Program-made: the position numbers and the translations under genes
Notes under the pieces: generated by a model
What the model was told of the DNA's origin: nothing
Database searches by the model: none
What the model saw: only the letters and a program-made list of their open reading frames with translations
In this document: piece after piece, positions 58,621 to 64,000 of the stretch
How positions within the stretch are numbered: the first letter of the stretch is position 1
Layout of the letters: every line of letters begins with the position of its first letter
Assembly (NCBI GenBank): GCA_014843695.1
Contig: CM026397.1
Span: forward strand, 36,980,858 to 37,044,857
DNA: 64,000 bases
Direction: 5' to 3'
Source: Archivesica marissinica
Lineage: Eukaryota > Mollusca > Bivalvia > Venerida > Vesicomyidae

Positions 58621-58795
58621 AGACCGAGGATATCCCTCCGAGCAGTATGTATGGCACGGACGAGCACCCGGTAGAACCGCAGACCTTCCGATACCTAACT
58701 GGGTAGATTCCCCACTTGAATGAAATCGACAACCCCAGAGGTGATGGGCACGTGATTTGAGTCCAACGACCGTAACCACTCGGCCACGAAACATT
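58618..58795 (-). mobile_element. tRNA-derived SINE abutting the 31-bp satellite
   Basis: On the minus strand from 58795: TTTCGTGGCCGAGTGGTTAC (A box), then GACTCAAATCACGTGCCC, GGAAGGTCTGCGGTTCTACC, GGGTGCTCGTCCGTGCC and finally CGGAGGGATATCCTCGGTC. The 3' end CTTCTTCCAC is identical to the reverse complement of the GTGGAAGAAG part of the satellite unit. Confidence 0.7.
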
Positions 58796-58822
58796 CACTG
58801 CAACATCTATTTTACATACCAA

Positions 58823-59392
58823 CAGTCAAACCTGTCTTAAGCAGCCAGTCAAGGTAATCACAGAAAGTGATTGCTTACCACAGGTGGCTGCTTAATAGAG
58901 GTCAAATGTATAATAAAACAACATATTGGGAATCTGGAAAATGGCTGCTGAATACAGGTTGGCTGTTTAATAGAGGTCAAATGTATAATAAAACAACATA
59001 TTGGGAATCTGGAAAATGGCTGCTTAATAGAAGTGAAGCAGGTTTGACTGTATATATAATACAGGTTGGCTGTTTAATAGAGGTGACCGCTGAAGCAGGT
59101 TTGACTGTATATATAATATAGGTTGGCTGTTCAATAGAGGTGACCGCTGAAGCAGGTTTGACTGTATATATAATACAGGTTGGCTGTTCATTAGAGGTGA
59201 CCGCTGAAGCAGGTTTGACTGTATATATAATACAGGTTGGCTGTTTAATAGAGGTGACCGCTGAAGCAGGTTTGACTGTATATATAATACAGTTTGGCTG
59301 TTTAATAGAGGTGACCGCTGAAGCAGGTTTGACTGTATATATAACACAGGTTGGCTGCTTAATAGAGGTGACCGCTGAAGCAGGTTTGACGG
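58823..59392 (+). mobile_element. TA-type MITE with an internal 57-bp tandem expansion
   Basis: Starts CAGTCAAACCTGTCTTAAGC and ends CAGGTTTGACGG, the same inverted-end family as 59573-59743. The interior has two long units (TAGAGGTCAAATGTATAATA ... GGGAATCTGG) and about six 57-base units (GGTTGGCTGTTTAATAGAGG ... GAAGCAGGTTTGACTGTA). Each 57-base unit itself ends in the MITE terminus CAGGTTTGACTG. Both strands stay open for up to 137 codons because 57 is a multiple of three, and I see no reason to call a protein. Confidence 0.75.
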
Positions 59393-59572
59393 TATATCAA
59401 ACCGCATAGCAAACCTAAAAAAACAGCCGCTAATCAAAAGACTACAATTTCATTAGAGGAAAATTATATGCAAAAATAACATGATTCCAAAACAAGTATT
59501 TCTACTACTGGGTGAACCTGAACAAAGGATTAAAAAACCGCCATTTCTGAAGAGACACTGAAACTAACATTA

Positions 59573-59743
59573 CAGTCAAACCTGCCTTAAGCAGTCAGCC
59601 AAGGGAATCACAGACAGTGGATGCTTAGCACAGGTGGATGCTTAATAGAGGGTAAATGAATAATAAAACAACATATTTGGAAACTGGCTGCTTAATACAG
59701 ATTGGCCGCATAATAGAAGTGACCACTAACACAGGTTTAACTG
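59573..59743 (+). mobile_element. 171-bp MITE with TA target duplication
   Basis: The ends CAGTCAAACCTG and CAGGTTTAACTG are inverted repeats with one mismatch, and both are flanked by TA (59571-59572 and 59744-59745). TA duplication and short size fit a Tc1/mariner-type MITE. The interior (CAGGTGGATGCTTAATAGAG) is the unexpanded form of the copy at 58823. Confidence 0.8.
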
Positions 59744-59745
59744 TA

Positions 59746-60217
59746 TTCACAACAGCGCAGACATTTCTTTACGCAAATAAATATACCGCCTTTGCTGAAT
59801 ATTAAAACAGATGTTTGAAATTAACACATCAATCAGACTACAAATTACAAATCATTATCAATATTAAAATCTTAATGATCTAATTAGCAGTAAATCTACA
59901 ACAGTAATGCATTTTAACGGCAACATCTTACTGTGTTTATACAAATTTAATTTATAAATACAAGTTTATACAGATTTACTCAAATATATGGCCACATATT
60001 TCTTCGTATATTAACATATTCTGACAAATTCTGTATCAATAATTTATTATGGTAATTGTTATGTTTGAAGGTGAGCGCCATTGTATTCTTGTGTCCTTGT
60101 TACTCATAGTTGAGGAGAGTACTAATTATAATAGGTATACTACTATACGAGACCAAGCATGCATTATTTTTTATTTTAACGAAACACTGATAATAGAAAG
60201 TTGTTATTGAGCTTGTG
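59746..60217. other. No gene seen
   Basis: AT-rich spacer between a MITE and a SINE. Confidence 0.5.
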
Positions 60218-60446
60218 GAAGTCGTGATAGCGCAGTGGATGCGCGTTCGCTTCGGGTGTAAAAGGTCCGGAGTTCGAGCCCCGCTGGAGCCGTTACGATT
60301 GTGCCCTTATGAAAGGCATTTAAATTCCACGTTGCCTCTTCTCTCTCCCTCGTGGCGATGGATTCCACCGCGAATGAGGTATCGAGCGTGATTAATATAA
60401 GTTATAAGAACTTGTTTCGCAATCGAGCTCAAATAAATGTGCATAC
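60218..60446 (+). mobile_element. tRNA-derived SINE (family C)
   Basis: GAAGTCGTGATAGCGCAGTG (A box), GGAGTTCGAGCCCCGCTGG (B box), the middle GGCATTTAAATTCCACG and the tail TAAGAACTTGTTTCGCAATC. Matches 14853-15077 (minus) and 62301-62512 (plus). Confidence 0.8.
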
Positions 60447-60734
60447 ACTAAGCTTGGTTCGTTTTCTTAAGAATGCTTTAGATCATAGGAACACCATACC
60501 GAATGCTTTTGTATTCTTAATTACACAAAAACACCAACTAAAATGTTCATCCACTATATAGTTAATACAACACAGTAGCATCACTTATTCATTTGTATAT
60601 ATGAATAAAGTTATGTTCTGTTCTGCTCTCTTTCAAATGAATGCACTGTACACAATCAGTTGTACTTGGAAAATCACACTGACTATTTACAATATGAATA
60701 ACATTCCTACATTTCTAGCAATTCTGTGTGCGTG

Positions 60735-60915
60735 CGTTTTACGTTTATTTATCGTCGCTACCGGTTGCCCATATGAGCGACGCCTCCTGAAGAGATTGGT
60801 AATTTTAGATTTTTGAAAGATAGTGCAAATGATACAGACATAGACCCTTTCCAGAGTATCCTCTGGTTCTTTTACGTGCACGGTGTACAGCACCGACACG
60901 AGACCTCGGGTTAAA
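60735..60915 (-). mobile_element. 5'-truncated SINE (family A)
   Basis: Reverse complement of the body of family A, from GAGGTCTCGTGTCGGTGC to ACGATAAATAAACG. The tRNA head seen at 13176 and 14446 is missing. Confidence 0.75.
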
Positions 60916-60944
60916 GAAATACTGTTAATAACAATTCCGTTGTC

Positions 60945-61380
60945 GATGCTTCTAGCTTGCCGCCAACTCCGACACGTGGGTTTTTCTCCGGGTACTCCGG
61001 TCTTCTCCAACATGACGAACCACATATACCGTCTACGTGGCCTAGTGGTTAAGGCGTCCGTCCGATGCGGAGCGGGGATGTCGAATGTTCGAACCTCGCC
61101 AGTGGTACGTTCTGATATAGCGGGTTGGTGAATCGCCAGTTAGTTAAATAATGGTTACCGATTGCCTGGCTCCTGGCCCACAAGAAAAGGGTTCGGGAAG
61201 TACTAATTTTCATAAAAACACGTGACTCATAAGTCAATAGTGACTGGCCCTTTCAATAGGGGTGACACTAGAATAAACAACCATTTAACGTTATTCATTA
61301 TACGCTTTCATCCGGGTCAACCAAAGTGATTAACACAAGTTGTGAAAGCTTGTTTCGCAATCGTTGTAAAGTAAATGCAA
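60945..61380 (+). mobile_element. SINE (family D) split by a family B SINE
   Basis: The left piece (60945-61033) has GGGTTTTTCTCCGGGTACTC and CGAACCACATATAC. The right piece (61283-61380) resumes with CATTATACGCTTTCATCCGG and ends with CTTGTTTCGCAATCGTTG. In the intact relative at 63789-64000 these blocks are contiguous (CCACATATACGCTTTCATCC). The insertion point lies in ATATAC, copies of which remain on both sides as a short target duplication. Confidence 0.7.
61034..61279 (+). mobile_element. tRNA-derived SINE (family B), nested
   Basis: CTACGTGGCCTAGTGGTTAAG (A box, quoted from 61033), TGTTCGAACCTCGCC (B box), ATGGTTACCGATTGCCTGG and the 3' end GGGGTGACACTAGAATAAAC. Inserted into the family D copy that surrounds it. 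Confidence 0.8.
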
Positions 61381-61440
61381 TTTATACTAATGCTTCTGTG
61401 TATCTCAACTACTTTATTGGCATTGAGGATGCAACTTATT

Positions 61441-61665
61441 AAAATGTTTAAATTCAGATCTATTTTCCATACGATCAGCAAAGGAAGACTGAAACTAATA
61501 TTCACATTGCATCGTCAAGTAAACAATATGTATGCAAGGCATGCAATACATTGCATGTTTAAATTCATATATATTTTCCATACGATCAGCAACGAAAGAC
61601 TGAAACTAATATTCACATGGTCAAGTAAACAATATTTATGCAAGACATGCAATACATTACATTGA
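61441..61665 (+). repeat. Tandem duplication of about 113 bp
   Basis: ATGTTTAAATTCAGATC ... TTTCCATACGATCAGCAA ... CATGCAATACATTGC is followed by a second copy starting TGTTTAAATTCATATATATT. The open frame across both copies is not supported otherwise. Confidence 0.8.
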
Positions 61666-61782
61666 TCAGGAAGTACTCTTTATGTGGGTGTAAACGACAT
61701 GCCATAGAACCGCGACATACATACTCAACAGTGGAAAACGGATTGGTAAAGGGAAAACCCAATCGTAACCATTATCAATCAG

Positions 61783-62178
61783 TACTGTCCGATGACTCGG
61801 GTAAGCAAATATAATATGTCATAATTATGAGTCGAACACTATATTGCCATTCTCACAGCTGATATGCATACGCAGTCAGTGCTGTCCGATGACTCGGGTA
61901 AGCAAACAGAACCCGTCCTATGAGTCGAACACTATATTCAACTCTCACAGCAGATATGCATACGCAGTCAGTGCTGTCCGATGACTCGGGTAAGCAAACA
62001 GAACCCGTCCTATTAGTCGAACACTATATTGCCATTCTCACAGCAGATATGCATATATACACAGTCAGTGCTGTCCGATGACTCGGGTAAGCAAACAGAA
62101 CCCGTCCTATGAGTCGAACTCTATATTGCCATTCTCACAGCAGATATGCATATATACACAGTCAGTGCTGTCCGATAA
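61783..62178 (+). repeat. Tandem array of about 94-98 bp units, four copies plus a partial
   Basis: The unit contains CTGTCCGATGACTCGGGTAA, GCAAACAGAACCCGTCC, GAGTCGAACACTATATTG and CAGCAGATATGCATA. The first copy is diverged, and the fifth stops after CTGTCCGAT. The pair GACTC ... GAGTC within each unit could form a small hairpin. Confidence 0.88.
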
Positions 62179-62300
62179 ACATTTTAACTGTCTATTGTAC
62201 CTATTTCTTTAAGAATTTGGCAATGGTTGATTCGAACATGCGGATCAAAACTGTGCACTCCAGCCAAAGCCAGCCCCATGCCTCTCATTGTGTCACTGTG

Positions 62301-62512
62301 GAAGTCGTGATAGTGCAGTGGTAGCGCGTTCGCTTCAGGTGCGAACGGTCCGGAGTTCGAGCCCCGCTAGAGCCGTTACGATTGTGCCCTTATGCAAGGC
62401 ATTTAAATTCCACATTTCCTCGTCTCTCTCCATGGAGTCCATGAGGTCTCGAGAGTGATTAATATAAGGTGAAGCAACTTGTTTCGCAATCGAGCGAAAA
62501 TAAATTTGTATA
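62301..62512 (+). mobile_element. tRNA-derived SINE (family C)
   Basis: GAAGTCGTGATAGTGCAGTG, GGAGTTCGAGCCCCGCTAG, GGCATTTAAATTCCAC and the tail CAACTTGTTTCGCAATCGAG. Slightly shorter in the middle than the copy at 60218. Confidence 0.8.
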
Positions 62513-62782
62513 AACTAAACATTGTGTCCGTATACTGCATACAGCGACACACAACAATGGATGGAAAGAACTGCAACTATAGTAGTGCGTTACTGATGCG
62601 GTATGTATCATGTGTGCTCCGGCATATATAGTGTACGGGAGATAATGCATATATGAGTACAACCATATGGCAGCCTGAGTTTTGTGATCGTCATACCTCT
62701 GGGACATGTCTAGCAAGTTTCCACTGTACCACTGAGTAAATGCATCAAACACAACGAGATATAATATATCGTACAGGGCCCA

Positions 62783-63256
62783 TTAATCCAGAGATACTAT
62801 GATCGAGCAGTGGCAGCGTACATGGCCGGCATAATCCAGAGGCACAAGGATCGAGCAGTGCCAGAGTACCGGGCCGGCATAATCCAGAGGCACAAGGACC
62901 GAGCAGTACCAGAGTACCGGGCCGGCATAATCCAGAGGCACAAGGACCGAGCAGTACCAGAGTACCGGGCCGGCATAATCCAGAGGCACAAGGACCGAGC
63001 AGTGCCAGAGTACCGGGCCGGCATAATCCAGAGGCACAAGGATCGAGCAGTGCCAGAGTACCGGGCCGGCATAATCCAGAGGCACAAGGATCGAGCAGTG
63101 CCAGAGTACCGGGCCGGCATAATCCAGACGCACACGGATCGAACAGTGCCAGAGTACCGGGCCGGCATAATCCAGAGGCACACGGATCGAGCAGTGCCAG
63201 AGTACCGGGCCGGCATAATCCAGAGGCACACGGATCGAGCAGTGCCAGAGTACCAA
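62783..63256 (+). repeat. 48-bp minisatellite, about ten copies
   Basis: The unit contains AATCCAGAGGCACAAGGACC and GCCAGAGTACCGGGCCGGC. The period is 48 (62881 to 62929). It is a multiple of three without stops in several frames, giving overlapping frames of 149-210 codons on both strands that are repeat artefacts. The units differ mainly at AAGGAC/AAGGAT/ACGGAT. Confidence 0.95.
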
Positions 63257-63262
63257 TAACGC

Positions 63263-63366
63263 TGAGGTCCAAGGACAGCGCAGAGGAAGTGTACAGGGCC
63301 ACATAACTCAGAGATCCAAGGACAGCGCAGAGGAAGTGTACAGGGCCACATAACTCAGAGATCCAA
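63263..63366 (+). repeat. 46-bp tandem pair
   Basis: Two full copies of CCAAGGACAGCGCAGAGG ... GTACAGGGCCACATAACTC directly follow the 48-bp array. The shared GTACAGGGCC suggests that both arrays grew from related sequence (compare GTACAGGGCCCATTAATCC at 62772). Confidence 0.85.
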
Positions 63367-63483
63367 GAAACAAACAATGGAAGCGAACCTAGAAGTGCAT
63401 GTACAAGGCTGGTGATCCCTTACTGTTATCTTATTTCACATGTTGTATTAGCAATGAATTTGATATGCGTCGTAATAGATATA

Positions 63484-63680
63484 CAGTCTACATCCATTAT
63501 GTCGAATTCCGTCGGACCGAACAAAATACTTCGACATAACCGAAGTTTGACTTAATGAAATTCTATATAAACGGAGCCAGTTATATGTAAAATGATAGTG
63601 TCTGAAACGGGACTTTGATCCGACTTCGAGATAACCAAATAATTCGACATAATCGACTTTGACATAACGAATGTAGACTG
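63484..63680 (+). mobile_element. 197-bp MITE with TA target duplication
   Basis: The left end CAGTCTACATCCATTATGTC and the reverse complement of the right end CAGTCTACATTCGTTATGTC match at 18 of 20 bases. TA lies on both sides (63482-63483 and 63681-63682). The interior has further TTCGACATAA blocks in both orientations. It fits a Tc1/mariner-type non-autonomous element. Confidence 0.85.
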
Positions 63681-63788
63681 TATTTACATAATGTTATCAC
63701 ACACCTGACCCTGGTAATACTATTGCTATAACACAAGACGAAACCTCTCCATTTCACTATGTTACAGTGAACTATTCGTCACTTGTCA

Positions 63789-64000
63789 AGGCTTACTGTC
63801 CGATTAGCGCAGTGGTTAGCGCGCTCGCTTCTCACCAATGCAACCCGGGTTCAATCATCGGACCGGGAAGTATGTCAGATGGTACGGTGGTCGCCATATC
63901 TAACAGGTGGGTTTTCTCCGGGTACTCCGGTTTCCTCCCACATGAATGACCACATATACGCTTTCATCCGCGTCAACGAAAGTGATTTATATAAGTTTTT
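63789..64000 (+). mobile_element. tRNA-derived SINE (family D), running off the window
   Basis: The head GTCCGATTAGCGCAGTGGTT has its acceptor strand matched by ATCGGAC after the B box (ACCCGGGTTCAATC). The anticodon stem does not pair, so it is a SINE head and not a tRNA gene. A central block GTGGGTTTTCTCCGGGTACT / CCGGTTTCCTCCCAC, a widespread invertebrate SINE domain, is followed by the start of the tail (AAAGTGATTTATATAAG). The element continues past 64000. Confidence 0.8.

Noticed and set aside
59024..59437. Frames of 137 and 89 codons on opposite strands
   Set aside because: They follow the 57-bp repeat inside a MITE.
62745..63377. Overlapping frames of 149-210 codons on both strands
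   Set aside because: These are by-products of the 48-bp minisatellite; no start context, splice sites or non-repeat domain.
63789..63860. Functional tRNA gene
   Set aside because: The acceptor strands pair but the anticodon stem does not, and a SINE body follows directly.

Overview
The window reads as non-coding, repeat-dominated DNA from an invertebrate animal, most likely a mollusc and perhaps a bivalve. The taxon is inferred from tRNA-headed SINE families, eukaryotic splice sites, TA-flanked MITEs, and hAT, piggyBac, LINE and Polinton fragments. No confidently recognisable single-copy host gene is present. Roughly 40 percent of the known bases are tandem arrays, and one 1,000-base run of N (18001-19000) is a scaffold gap.

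Layout. 1-1580: unique DNA and SINE pieces with a 9-bp minisatellite. 1581-12726: a 49-bp satellite of about 225 copies. 12727-15077: a cluster of SINEs of three families. 15180-18000: a 30-bp satellite running into the gap. 19190-22756: three unrecognised protein genes (two broken by single-base frameshifts) around a piggyBac-type deletion derivative with perfect TTAA flanks. 23032-27268: four short tandem arrays. 27432-29891: a hAT transposon with 16-bp inverted ends and a long transposase reading frame. 30350-32433: a SINE, then a 5'-truncated LINE whose ATTC tail interrupts an SGNH-hydrolase-like frame. 32755-34880: an inverted-arm element around a well-spliced candidate exon, followed by a minisatellite of ETS and YY1 sites. 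35640-38390: a spliced minus-strand gene belonging to a mobile element. 38868-40938: remnants of a Polinton-type element (packaging ATPase and two small conserved genes). 41102-49237: an 8.1-kb DNA transposon. 50918-58620: a 31-bp satellite of about 248 copies. 58618-64000: SINEs, MITEs and short arrays.

The most interesting object is the 8.1-kb transposon at 41102-49237. It has nearly matching inverted ends starting GGGTCATTCTCAAAA, two long arms carrying many copies of a GTAACAGCAAGGACA-type motif, and one large minus-strand gene. The gene appears to join a basic/coiled N-terminus, a DDE-like catalytic core, an OTU (vertnin-type) cysteine-protease-like domain, two coding minisatellites and a conserved C-terminal module. 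A second, smaller locus (35640-38390) has a similar N-terminus and a different clustered motif (GGTAACGTAGTTCAC). A third (32755-33890) has inverted arms with yet another motif (GGCTGATTCGGACCAG). Together they suggest a superfamily of transposons with family-specific subterminal sites.

A cross-cutting observation is that most frame breaks in the coding regions are one-base changes in homopolymer length. That pattern fits uncorrected assembly indels better than old decay, so several genes called broken here may be intact in the animal.
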